From the NCBI GenBank assembly GCA_025642065.1, contig JAODUP010000277.1, positions 152,501 through 216,500 on the forward strand: a stretch of 64,000 nucleotides of DNA, in the 5' to 3' direction. The translations under genes and the position numbers were made by a program. Below are positions 56,645 through 64,000 of this stretch, in pieces; positions within the stretch are counted from its first letter, which is position 1; each line of letters opens with the position of its first letter. This DNA comes from Paralvinella palmiformis (lineage: Eukaryota; Annelida; Polychaeta; Terebellida; Alvinellidae). The notes under the pieces were generated by a model, which saw only the letters and a list, made by a program, of their open reading frames with translations, did no database searches and was not told the DNA's origin.

Positions 56645-56850
56645 CTGATATATATAATTTTGTGTGTTTTTTCTTTCTTTTTAGTCTTTCAATACAACGT
56701 GATGAGAATGAGGCCCTGAAAGTGGCACTTCAGAGTACACTACAGTCAAAAGAAGAGGATCTACATTTGTACAGCGAGATGATTGAAGAAACCAAAAAAG
56801 TCTTCTTACAAGGACTGAAGCAGTATCGTGGACGATCAGCTAATTTATGA
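35831..56850 (+). CDS. CCDC13: Coiled-coil domain-containing protein 13, 16 coding exons, 778 aa
   Basis: Vertebrate CCDC13 is a centriolar-satellite coiled-coil protein needed for cilium assembly and linked to the DNA-damage response. Coding exons: 35831-36007, 36156-36230, 36758-37009, 37365-37457, 40040-40159, 40447-40551, 42484-42666, 43837-43913, 48787-48886, 49295-49501, 50621-50904, 51403-51558, 54646-54765, 55321-55439, 55675-55777, 56685-56850. All introns are GT..AG and the sum is 2337 bases, 778 codons plus TGA. Landmarks shared with human CCDC13: TGRLYKLLSERDLELRRLRK, KIVELSKK, WRGRAQQIVTLQKK, LEKGKHDDELIEALL, ERDRLAEFVKVLQSR and the C-terminal SKEEDLHLYSEMI. Heptad-rich coiled coil covers most of the chain, broken by an S/N/P-rich stretch in exons 11-12. 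Human is 715 aa. An acceptor (TTTGTTTACAG) sits just before the ATG, so the 5' UTR is spliced. Confidence 0.95.
39588..39738 (+). repeat. tRNA-derived SINE, family E
   Basis: It contains TGGTTCAGTGATTAGAACAA (A-box region), TGTGGGTTTGAATCCAACTC (B box) and a body to TGTGTGACCAATATCA. It lies in CCDC13 intron 4. Confidence 0.75.
41908..42137 (+). repeat. SINE, family E, followed by (CA)n
   Basis: The head TGGCACAGCGGTTAGAGCAC, the B-box region GGCTCAAATCCAGCTCATCC and the body to GTGAGGCTGAACAACTC are clear. A (CA)n array of about 28 units follows directly (42081-42137). It lies in CCDC13 intron 6. Confidence 0.85.
43397..43427. repeat. (ATG)n microsatellite
   Basis: About ten ATG units lie in CCDC13 intron 7. 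Confidence 0.9.
43590..43720 (+). repeat. tRNA-like SINE remnant
   Basis: TTAGTAGCGCTCTGTGCTTA and ATGGGATTGATTCCCAGTCC look like diverged A and B box regions. Downstream similarity to family E (GAGATGTTTCAT, AAGGCCCTTCAACC) is weak. Confidence 0.5.
45684..45818 (+). pseudogene. PHD/RING-like Cys finger inside the LINE reading frame
   Basis: The frame reads CSVCGKNVRSKSVQCRGC, then NGWVRKCC and ends FVCKVC. The spacing C-x2-C-x10-C-x2-C-x7-C ... C-x2-C follows the PHD-like finger found in related invertebrate elements, where the motif is CNxWVHKxC. Here the ligand His is Arg (CGT), and the Trp before the first Cys pair is a TGA stop. Confidence 0.7.
46111..46259 (+). repeat. tRNA-derived SINE, family A, nested in the LINE
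   Basis: It has the head GGGCACCTCCGTGGTCTAGC, the B box GTTCAAATCTCG and an (ATC)n end. The 14-base target duplication CCCTGAGGATTAAG is at 46097-46110 and 46260-46273, and the LINE resumes on the far side. The body has an internal deletion. Confidence 0.95.
46466..46790 (+). mobile_element. Pogo-like MITE, copy 1
   Basis: It begins TA-CAGTCTAACCTCCCTTTT and shares ATGCCAACTTTGGG, CACATGACTTTTGATCCTTTGTTAACCCCAACTATCACTTTATT (matching in pieces) and GGTATTCRTRTTG with the reverse complement of 53269-53565. The outer CAGTCTA motif resembles pogo/Tigger ends. Confidence 0.75.
46940..47100 (+). repeat. tRNA-derived SINE, family E, old copy
   Basis: TTGTGAGTTTAACTCTGACTC, CTGTGTTTGTGGAGATTTAT and CCGTATATCCCAGGTGTGAC match the family. 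It lies in CCDC13 intron 8. Confidence 0.7.
47358..47821. mobile_element. Candidate hAT-like MITE (464 bp)
   Basis: The left end CAGGGTTCGAAATAAGCACT and the right end in reverse complement (CAGGGTTAGGAGCTACAGGA) share CAGGGTT. Both subterminal regions carry ATTAGCCC. The flanks share only TAAAA, so the target duplication is uncertain. It lies in CCDC13 intron 8. Confidence 0.5.
48119..48486 (+). repeat. tRNA-derived SINE, family B, full length
   Basis: The head AGCTCCGGTGGCCTAGCGGT has the B box GGTTCGAATCCC, and the body includes CTTTTCCAGGGATTAATTTC and GCTCCATCTTTCCGTACTGC. The end is AGCCTGGGGATTCTCCCCGA. A 12-base target duplication AATGAAATACCA flanks it (48107-48118, 48487-48498). 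It is the best model copy of the family and lies 300 bases before CCDC13 exon 9. Confidence 0.95.
50334..50475. repeat. (TC)n/(TATC)n compound microsatellite
   Basis: TC runs alternate with ATCT tetranucleotides, followed by a complementary GAGAGA segment. It lies in CCDC13 intron 10, about 150 bases before exon 11. Confidence 0.95.
51403..51558 (+). CDS. CCDC13: CCDC13 exon 12 with SARN tandem repeats
   Basis: The acceptor TTACCTTAAG is at 51393-51402 and the donor AACAG|GTTAAT at 51559. The 51 complete codons are low-complexity and basic. They include QSARNSARNSARNSARNSAR, a 12-base unit repeated about four times with alternating AGA/AGG and TCA/TCG codons. Frame and phase (1 in, 2 out) match both neighbours, so this is a genuine coding segment. 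It lies in the divergent linker before the conserved LEKTSLEDLELQ coiled coil. Confidence 0.85.
51597..51780 (+). repeat. tRNA-derived SINE, family A, diverged head
   Basis: The body (GGGCATATCTGAAGGGTGTT to AAAACATCAATCATCATCAT) is intact, while the tRNA-like head is rearranged. It starts 39 bases after the CCDC13 exon 12 donor. Confidence 0.85.
52459..52506. repeat. (TA)n(TG)n microsatellite
   Basis: About 15 TA units are followed by about 9 TG units in CCDC13 intron 12. Confidence 0.95.
52860..53030 (+). repeat. tRNA-derived SINE, family A, old copy
   Basis: The order of motifs is kept (ACTGGTAGTAGGGTGATTGG, GGGTTTAAACCCAGAGTGGG, TTCCATCTTTCACTTCACCT, CAGCCCATTTAG) but divergence is high and the 3' end is missing. 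Confidence 0.6.
53269..53565 (-). mobile_element. Pogo-like MITE, copy 2 (inverted)
   Basis: This is the reverse-complement counterpart of 46466-46790. The outer end CAGTCTATATAC is at 53269 and the other end GAGGTTAGATTTTA near 53565. It lies in CCDC13 intron 12. Confidence 0.75.
54033..54201 (+). repeat. tRNA-derived SINE, family A, with exact target duplication
   Basis: The head GGGGGCGCCTCCATGGTCTA and B box GTTCGAATCCCG are clear, with two small body deletions and an (ATC)n end. A perfect 15-base duplication ACCAGAGGTGACTAA flanks it (54018-54032, 54202-54216), so the insertion is young. Confidence 0.95.
54290..54460 (+). repeat. tRNA-derived SINE, family E
   Basis: It has TGGCACAGTAGTTAATACAC (A-box region), AGGTTGTGGGTTCAAATCTG (B-box region), GTGTTTGTGGGATGTGTCTC and a body ending GCAGAGGCTAAACAACTC. 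It lies in CCDC13 intron 12. Confidence 0.8.
54855..55018 (+). repeat. SINE, family E, old copy
   Basis: CTGTATCGTTGCAAACTTCC, GTTCTAATCAAATCCGGGTT and GTGGTATGTTTCCATAATGA match the family in order with high divergence. It lies in CCDC13 intron 13. Confidence 0.55.
55909..55949. repeat. (TA)n microsatellite
   Basis: A TA run in CCDC13 intron 15; a second lies at 56616-56645, 40 bases upstream of the last exon. Confidence 0.95.
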
Positions 56851-56918
56851 AATGATCAGCAAAGTTAATGAAGTATTGATAGGTTTTGCTTATGATAGGT
56901 ATATAGTCCTGAAAATTG

Positions 56919-56920
<2 letters not shown>

Positions 56921-56964
<44 letters not shown>

Positions 56965-57078
56965 TGGAAAGATACTTATACAGATAGTTATGAATTGTAA
57001 ATACAAGATAATTTACCAGGGGACTAAATGTGAAAATGCACCTTTTTACCATTGACATCCAGTGTCTCATTGCACACG

Positions 57079-57113
<35 letters not shown>

Positions 57114-57310
57114 TAAGAACATTGTGTGTCAAAGAAAGGCTTTTACTTTGGTGGCATGTCCATAAATGTTTTATACAAAATATTTTACATGCTAAATTTT
57201 TATAATATTGGAAAAATGATTCGTTCTTGATATCATGTTTGTTTGTATAATTTTAAATATTTATTAAGTCATTAAATTATTTATTAAGCCATATACATGT
57301 AACTGCATCC

Positions 57311-57349
<39 letters not shown>

Positions 57350-57426
57350 ACGTGTCTGAATAATAGAAATATATAATGAGTTTCTTTCTGTACACTGCTA
57401 CCTGATGATAATATTTTCTTCTCTTT

Positions 57427-57463
<37 letters not shown>
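56921..57463. repeat. Microsatellites in the CCDC13 3' UTR region
   Basis: (GT)n at 56921-56960, (CA)n at 57075-57108, (TA)n(TG)n at 57311-57350 and (TA)n at 57430-57463. The GT and CA arrays are complementary and could pair in the transcript if all are within the 3' UTR. Confidence 0.85.
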
Positions 57464-57464
<1 letters not shown>

Positions 57465-57645
57465 CTGTTTATGCCAGGATCCTGAATTGCAAATTTGTGC
57501 TGAATTTACAGAACAAAAATATTATGTTAAGGGATGAACATCGCTGACTTAAATCAGCGAAGTAATGCTGCAATGAAGATGTGTATGACACATTAATGTT
57601 GATGTATGTGTTTATGTGGTACATTGATTGAGTATTTTTATGGAT

Positions 57646-57651
57646 AATAAA
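57646..57651 (+). terminator. Candidate polyadenylation signal of CCDC13
   Basis: AATAAA lies 796 bases after the CCDC13 stop codon and is followed by a T/G-rich stretch (ATGTTTGTTTCTAACC). It is the clearest hexamer I noticed downstream of the gene, but the 3' end cannot be fixed without transcripts. Confidence 0.45.
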
Positions 57652-57773
57652 TGTTTGTTTCTAACCATTTTGCACCAATTAAGTTCAACTTGTCTTAACC
57701 TAAGTTTTAATTATTTAAACAATTGCACCCAGATTATCATGATTTTGACTGCCCACTAGCAACCAGTCTTCAA

Positions 57774-57808
<35 letters not shown>

Positions 57809-58630
57809 CAGTATGGTATATGAAAAGGAAACATCATTCCAAAAATCCTGAATACACCATCATACATTTTGGAATCTGAATGCAGAATAGCAATAACTTC
57901 TCATAATAAGACCAACAGATTAATACATAGAGCAGGTTATCTCTTCTAAATAATTAATTAGTAGACAGATCCCATATTTTAAATTTATAATAATACTATG
58001 ATACCTAGATACAAAGACTTCTTAGCAGCTGCCTTGACATGACACTTGGAGTGGGTTCTGTCCCTCAGAAAAGTAAAAATTGTCGAATTTCCATGCCTCA
58101 TCAGTCACTACATTGGGACCACCATTCCCTGAAAGTGGCACTTTTCTCAATTCTGGTTGACAATTGTGTTGTGCATCACATTAGACTCTTGTAATTTGGC
58201 TACTGATGATTGGTTTTGGCTCTGCACATATTCTTGGATCCAGACGTGAAAGGATTCAATGCTGTCAACTTTTGGCTTAACCTCCATTACTCCAAAAATC
58301 TGATGATTGCACCCTTTCCATGTTACTAATGAGCAGGCTGTTGTGAAGCAAAGGTTCGTTGATTATATCATGTGTGGATGAAGCAACTTTCCTACTGCTC
58401 ACCCAAAGAATGACGTACACCTTGGCTACTGAACACGATCAAGGTTATAGGCTGTATACTGCATAATCAGTTATAATGTGCGAATCAGATTGATCCAAGG
58501 CTGATGGTGATGAAATTGCTCATATCCCAAATGCGGGCACCAATGGGCGAATTCTAGTGTATGTAAGGATTTGTATGAATGACACAATTTCTTTCTTTTT
58601 AAAATTTTAATTTATCCCCCATATAATGCG
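57652..58630. other. Intergenic sequence, nothing firm
   Basis: There is a (TG)n run at 57776-57807. The region 58030-58400 reads like old unique or repeat sequence; short frames on the minus strand have no recognised similarity. Confidence 0.4.
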
Positions 58631-58634
58631 TGCA

Positions 58635-58910
58635 GGTGAATACAATATACAAATCATCATCAACATCTTCATTCATGGTCATTCCACTGCAGGACGAAAG
58701 TCTCAGCATGTTGCCTCCAAAGGTCTCAGTTTCTTGCTCTCATCTACCAGTTCATATTGCCTCAGTACTGTTGTAGTTCATCTCTCTACCTTTATCATTG
58801 TCTTCCTCGATTTATTTTGCCACCCATGGATGTCCAAACTGTCAATGCTGCAGCCCATCTATTATCTGTTCTGGGGCTGATGTGACCTGCCCGTGCCGAT
58901 TTTTCAATAT
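58635..58910 (-). mobile_element. LINE ORF2 C-terminal remnant with 3' tail
   Basis: On the minus strand the frame gives RAGHISPRTDNRWAAALT, VWTSMGGKINRGRQ and then, with stops, RDELQQYxGNMNW, EQETETFGG and LSSCSGMTMNE. This is the C-terminal pattern of invertebrate non-LTR ORF2 proteins (GHIARRTDNRW ... GRP ... RWRDD ... W). It ends in a (GAT)n tail at the low coordinates. Confidence 0.75.
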
Positions 58911-59198
58911 ACAAATACAGCCTGTAAAATAATTAACAATGCATAACCAATGGTGCAAGTAACATACAACACTGTATACAAAAGATTAAAACCATTACTT
59001 CACAATAAGTAATTAGTTCAATATAATCTGAATAATATCGTAAATATAACATACTATAATAAATTAAAAACTTTAGAATATCAACAAGTTTGTTCGGTAC
59101 AGGTTTGCATAGAATATAGCTTTCTAAAATTAGACCACCTCACCCATAAGCATGATAAGGCCATACTCGTAGAGGAATAGACTTGAGGTGTAGAAAGA

Positions 59199-59203
<5 letters not shown>
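58911..59203. other. AT-rich spacer, nothing recognised
   Basis: No feature was seen; a (TC)n(TA)n microsatellite begins at 59201 and runs to 59240. Confidence 0.4.
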
Positions 59204-59240
<37 letters not shown>

Positions 59241-59314
59241 AACTCACAGGGCTCAACCATCTCCACTTAGAGTTATCACAAAGACAATATATGCTTGTGT
59301 CGGCTTTCTTTAGT

Positions 59315-59658
59315 ATGGGGAGAATCCCCAGGTTGTCGCTTATTCGGCAGAACCTCTATGTTCGAGTGGTTGAGAAAACCCCCCACCACTCACAGGGGAG
59401 CAGTACGGAAAGATGGAGCCGAAATACCCTGATGGTGGTCACTGCAAGACTGTTTTAGGTCTTCAGTTTTTTTTAACGTCGCCCTTTATTTTAAATAGTT
59501 TAGTGGAGACGGCAGCGCTATTTAACGTGGTTATCCACCCACGATATTGGGAGTCGAGAAATTAATCTCTGGAAAAGTTTCGACCTCTTGCGGGGTTCGA
59601 ACCTGTGACCGTTGGCACCAAGTGGCGGGTACTTCCCGCTAGGCCACCGGAGCTCACT
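59315..59658 (-). repeat. tRNA-derived SINE, family B, near full length
   Basis: The 3' end GGGGAGAATCCCCAGGTTGT is at the low end and the head GAGCTCCGGTGGCCTAGCGG at the high end. The segment between A and B boxes differs (ACTTGGTGCCAACGG next to GAAGTACCCGCC). Confidence 0.9.
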
Positions 59659-59964
59659 TCATGAAGCGTGTGATCCCCAGTTAATCGCATGCTATTTACA
59701 CCTGGTGAATGAATGATTGTCTAATTAACTGATTTAATGTGATTATACTAAAACATATGTTTTGTCGTTGCACATTATGACTGAAATGACCATAATCGCT
59801 ATGAGTGAAGAATTGAACGTGATGATGAAATAAACAAATGAAGCCGACCCCGTGTCACACGCACGCACGCGCACACGTGCCCGCGCGCACACACACAATG
59901 TGTTTCCATAAGCTTTAATTGAAAGACGTTCTTCTTTGTACCCTTACGTGATGTTTGGGTAACG

Positions 59965-59966
<2 letters not shown>

Positions 59967-59999
<33 letters not shown>

Positions 60000-60000
60000 C
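59967..60000. repeat. (TA)n microsatellite
   Basis: A TA tract directly abuts the 5' end of a family D SINE. Another TA run is at 60366-60386. Confidence 0.95.
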
Positions 60001-60172
60001 GCCTCTATAGCCTCATAGATTAGAGGGTGGTACTTTCTTGCTCATGGTCATGCTGTACGGGAAGTTCGAATCCCGGCGGTTGCACTAAATTAGGAGGTTT
60101 TTCATCCAACCAGGTTCCCAGTAAGGTTTTCTCCGTCGAATATTTTAAATTCTAAATTTGTTTAGAATTTAC
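60000..60172 (+). repeat. tRNA-derived SINE, family D
   Basis: The head CGCCTCTATAGCCTCATAGA, a B box GGGAAGTTCGAATCCCGGCG and the body CATCCAACCAGGTTCCCAGT to ATTCTAAATTTGTTTAGAAT are present. A partner copy is at 4250. Confidence 0.85.
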
Positions 60173-60413
60173 GAGAGTACAATATAAGTAATAAGTAAGA
60201 CATGAAAATTTAGAATTGCAGTACAGCATAAAAAGGACTTAAAAGTAAATTGAGTAAAGAAGGATTATAAAATCCGCTGACTAGTATTTACTTTACACTA
60301 TCGACTAGGCCACTGTCACTTGCAGAATAATTATGTTGCGTTTATTCGCGCGCGAATAGTGTTCATTATATATATATATATATATTTCAGTAGTGAAGTT
60401 CCATCACGACGAC

Positions 60414-60603
60414 GGGCGCCTCCGTGGTCTAGCGGTAGCGTGTTGGATCACAGATCACTACCACCCGTGTTCGAATCCCGGCATGGGCATATCTGAAGGT
60501 TGTTTCGTCTTTCACTTCGTCTCATTACCCTTGAAGGTCGCTCGGCCCATTTAGCCTACCTTGTGTACAAAAGTGGCCGTAAAACATCAATCATCATCAT
60601 CAT
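60414..60603 (+). repeat. tRNA-derived SINE, family A, young full-length copy
   Basis: It is the most complete copy in the window: GGGCGCCTCCGTGGTCTAGC, B box GTTCGAATCCCG, an intact body and an (ATC)n tail. A perfect 13-base target duplication CCATCACGACGAC flanks it (60401-60413, 60604-60616). Confidence 0.97.
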
Positions 60604-60724
60604 CCATCACGACGACATTAAAGAATTGTTCTTCCCACAAGACTGTCACTATTATTAAAATCGTTAGCCAAATTATATGAATAAAACTTGAGTCTTTTTG
60701 TGCTACTCCTCATAAAAGACTTTA

Positions 60725-61370
60725 ATATATCCTTAAGGCTTGTAACAGTGACGTATTTCGGCAGAATGTCTATAGTGATAGAGCTGTCTTGAGAAGATTA
60801 GTCTGGCATTTCTCCAACAAGTACTTTGGGATGTATGTAGGCATGCCACGCCATATGTCAGGACTGGGCGTAAGGCAGACATCCGTATTGTATCTGGCTG
60901 GATCTGTTCCACGCTTACACACACAAGCATCTTACAGAGCATATAGAACGGCCGCCGGCATGCACTAATACCGAACTCTGGATGGTGACAAGGATTATCA
61001 GACAAATCAGCTCCTAGATATTGGATTCTGGCAACTTTTGGCAATTCAAACACCACCGATGCAGCTTTGTACGTAGGAGTTCTTTCCAAATGTGGCACAC
61101 TGGGTCTTTGTTGAATTAAATCTGAGTCCGTGTGACATTATATATCCATTTGCTTTGTCTATTAGCGTTTGCAGTCCTATGGCACTAGTACTCGTTAAAA
61201 ACAAACCACCAGCACGCCCGAAAACGTTATATGTATCCACGATTGGTCTGGTATTATATCTGCAGCTTTCCAAAATAATAAGCGGTGTGGAATTACGCGA
61301 AAAGCAGCTTCGACATTCAATGAACATACATGAATGTTTGATCCTTTGGATTAACAATATCATTTGCTAA
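60725..61370 (-). mobile_element. LINE reverse-transcriptase remnant (palm end and thumb)
   Basis: On the minus strand, frames give LQTLIDKANGYIMSHGLRFN, STKTQCATFGKNSYVQS, then after a frameshift near 61080 VARIQYLGADLSDNPCHHPE, ISACRRPFYML, MSALRPVLTYGVACLHTSQS and ARLIFSRQLYHY. The catalytic Y-x-DD region just upstream is degraded. This is an invertebrate non-LTR element unlike the 1700-3860 and 44860-46400 remnants. Confidence 0.8.
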
Positions 61371-61597
61371 TTTTATTGATATCAGCGTTCCACGACCTTA
61401 TATACATCCAAACTGTGCACTTTGAAACTTGTGATCGGTGCTTGATAGAACGATGACGGAGTTGAGTATACATCCTATTCACACATATAACGGATTGGCG
61501 AGTCTGAAATCAGCTTTATTCCGAATCTGCTCAAAAGTTATTTTTAAACTCTCTTCTAAACACTACAACAGCCCAAAAACATTTTAGGTATCTTATG

Positions 61598-61651
<54 letters not shown>

Positions 61652-62472
61652 ACACACACGCGCGCGCCCGTGCCCGCACACACATACACAGCCGGACAGA
61701 TTAGTCGACATGTTACTAATTCAAGTCAAACAGAAGCCTGCTTGCTTGGCTGATATTTTCTGCACTCTGAGATCCGTTTATTGGTGATAGCGTGTAAGAT
61801 GAAGTTGTATTCAGCGTTATTCAGTGGAGCGTATCAAAAGTGAACTATCCCTGAAAGATGAAGTTACACATTCATGGATTTATGGGTATCTGACAGCGCA
61901 TAGGATCTACTTGTAAGTAGTTCTATAAAAGCTACCTTTCATAGTTATCGTAATGTCATGTTTACATTTCTGATATGCCGTAGATAACAGAAATTCACGA
62001 GATAAAAAAAACAGTTAAATTTTGTTGTACGAGTCGTGTATACAAGTTTGCGTTCGCCTTTTTTTACATTCGCTGAACTGGATTAACTCCACGCCATTTC
62101 GCTCATTTCGCTGTGTGTCGTGTGCAATGACGAAACAGTATGTTGTATTAAACTTGTATGTATTTGTTTTTTATTCTTGCCAAAGTAAGCATACATTTGT
62201 AAACACTACGTACAGTAATTTCGTGTTGTGGAACAGTCCAACCCCATCCACACACATACTGTGTAGTGTGTGTGTGTGTGTGTGGTGCTGCGTATTACAG
62301 TAGGCCTATTTACGCACTATATTAACTTTAAAGAGATATACATATATATATATATATATATATAGTTTTATTACTAATACCATAATATGTTTTGGGGGGG
62401 ATTGTTTATGCACATGGTTTCCTAATGGTTATATCATACGTCAGGGCTTTCCCATCAACCCTAATTTGCGTA
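61371..62472. other. Intergenic sequence with microsatellites
   Basis: It contains (CA)n(TA)n at 61598-61650, (GT)n at 62261-62283 and (TA)n at 62339-62365. No supported gene was found. Confidence 0.5.
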
Positions 62473-63904
62473 CACTACTCAAAAGAAAGAAGCGAGCAAG
62501 GTGGTTTTTGCTTATTATTTTCTGTAATCTGCTACGAATAGGTTCATAACTCTATTTTTGATGATGTATATATAATATAAATACTACAGAGTTATTTTGA
62601 GGTGAAAGTCAGTCATGCACAACATGGTCAGCAGAATGTGAAAAGGCAATTGAGGAGAATCTTTGACAAAGCACTCGTTGTGTAAATAAGTAAAATGAGG
62701 ATATTTATACATTTGTTATTCGTTGAGTGTGTGTGTGTGTGTGTTGTGTGTTTTTGTGTTGTGTCGGTGGTGGTGGATGCTACTAGAGGCTGTTTGAGTT
62801 CACCGGAAGTTGCCATAGCATTCCAAACTACTAGAAGATGGCTTCACCTATAAAATAGTCGCCCAGGGACTCGGTGTATCCAGAAGTGTGGTTGGACGAT
62901 TGTGTACAGAATATCAGGAGAAGGCCGTATTTGCAAGAAGACCAGACCAACGTTGTTAATGGTGTACGTACTACGTCCAAGGAGGACCGTTGCGCAGTGA
63001 GCTGTGCCTTCCGGATCCGGTTTGTCACAGCCAGACAGCTACAATAGGACATCCGACAAACTACTAACACCCAAGTTAGTGACAGACAGACTCGGGAATG
63101 AGGTGGGTGGGGGTGGATGAATTGTATATGAGCCAGAAGACCGGGTCCAGAGGCGTTATTTTGATAGCGCGTCATCGTTGGACTTCAGCCGAGAACATTA
63201 TAATTTGTAGAACACTGAGTGGGCCACGGTGCTGTTTTGACATGAGAGTGGTTCACTGTATCCCACAATGATGGTTGAATGAGGGAGAACAGTTTGTGGC
63301 ATATAAAGTGGTGGAAGTGGGTGGATTTGATGGTGGATCAATGACGATGTTGACTGGTATCTGTTTTGGGTAGTTGCGCTGACCTGTCCCGTCTTCCACT
63401 AGGTGCCATATCCGGATTGAGTTACCGCGATGAAGTACTGCAACGCAAGATACGGCCATTTGCTGCTGCTGCAATGGGTGATGGGTTCATTTACATGCAG
63501 GATAATGCTTGCCTGCCTACGCGCTACTTGCGTTTCTATAAATTTCCTTAAGGTGGAAGGGTCGACGTCACGGACTATAGCGAGGTCGTTTATCTAACCC
63601 TAATCCTATAAAACATTGCTGTCACGTTATTAGGAAACTTTATGAATGTGCTGTAACTGACCTGTAATTAGCATCAGTTTTTGATTGGTTAAATATAACA
63701 AATTCTATTTAAAAACACTGTTTCTCTCCCCGTTGACCAAACGTTATACTTATTGACGGTGAAAGGCATGATTACGTTAATATGTTGAATTAGATCATTC
63801 TTAAGTCATATAAAACCTTTAATAATACAAAATCTAGTTGGAAATTAAAATTTTGCGGAATCATCGAAAACTATAATTTGTTCCTTGAATTGTTTTGAGT
63901 AGTG
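62473..63904 (+). mobile_element. Tc1/mariner transposon, nearly complete but inactivated (~1.43 kb)
   Basis: Inverted ends CACTACTCAAAA (62473-62484) and TTTTGAGTAGTG (63893-63904) are flanked by TA on both sides (62471-62472, 63905-63906), the classic Tc1 target. Plus-strand frames give a helix-turn-helix (IVAQGLGVSRSVVGRLCTEY, ~62850-62910), a WTSAEN segment (~63180), EVGGFDGGSM (~63320), YRDEVLQRKIRPFAAA (~63430) and the DDE-region block YMQDNA (~63495). Stops and frameshifts between blocks show it is a pseudogene. Confidence 0.92.
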
Positions 63905-64000
63905 TATAAACTATTGATACGTTATATATGTATATACATAATATACATTAAGTTGGAAGCTCATAGCAGAGTGAAACTTGAAATGAAACTTGAAATGTTT

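Overview
The window is eukaryotic and reads as AT-rich invertebrate genomic DNA. Signs are short coding exons bounded by GT..AG introns, very many (TA)n, (CA)n and trinucleotide microsatellites, and dense tRNA-derived SINEs, decayed LINEs and cut-and-paste transposon remnants. Protein similarity and repeat style suggest a lophotrochozoan, most likely a mollusc, but the sequence alone does not fix the species.

Two genes could be rebuilt exon by exon with consistent reading phase; they point away from each other. (1) Minus strand, 22423 to 6190: a 12-exon, 833-codon GH65-type glycosidase of the PGGHG/ATHL1 (acid trehalase-like) family. It has a predicted signal peptide, an RVKR cleavage-like motif, the three conserved carboxylates and a hydrophobic C-terminal tail. 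(2) Plus strand, 35831 to 56850: a 16-coding-exon, 778-codon CCDC13 orthologue, a coiled-coil centriolar-satellite/cilium protein. At least one 5' non-coding exon must lie upstream of 35827. The two genes have no evident functional link.

Region by region: 1-1358 has nothing recognisable; 1451-4405 holds SINEs and a decayed CR1/L2-type LINE; 4406-6189 is blank; 6190-22423 is the glycosidase gene, with SINEs, a 0.6 kb tandem duplication and a hAT-like element in its introns; 22424-35826 is intergenic, with SINEs, a CR1-type LINE tail, two MITE-like elements and a hAT BED-finger fragment; 35827-57651 is CCDC13, whose introns carry an RTE-like LINE, SINEs and MITEs; 57652-64000 holds LINE fragments, SINEs and an almost whole but broken Tc1/mariner element (62473-63904) with matching terminal repeats.

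I found no strong evidence of a wholly new system. The best leads are the apparently secreted, possibly GPI-anchored PGGHG-like enzyme; a head-to-head pair of pogo-like MITEs flanking CCDC13 exons 9-12 (circular-RNA potential); a SARN repeat array in CCDC13; a candidate RFX X-box upstream of CCDC13; and at least six distinct tRNA-derived SINE families within 64 kb.
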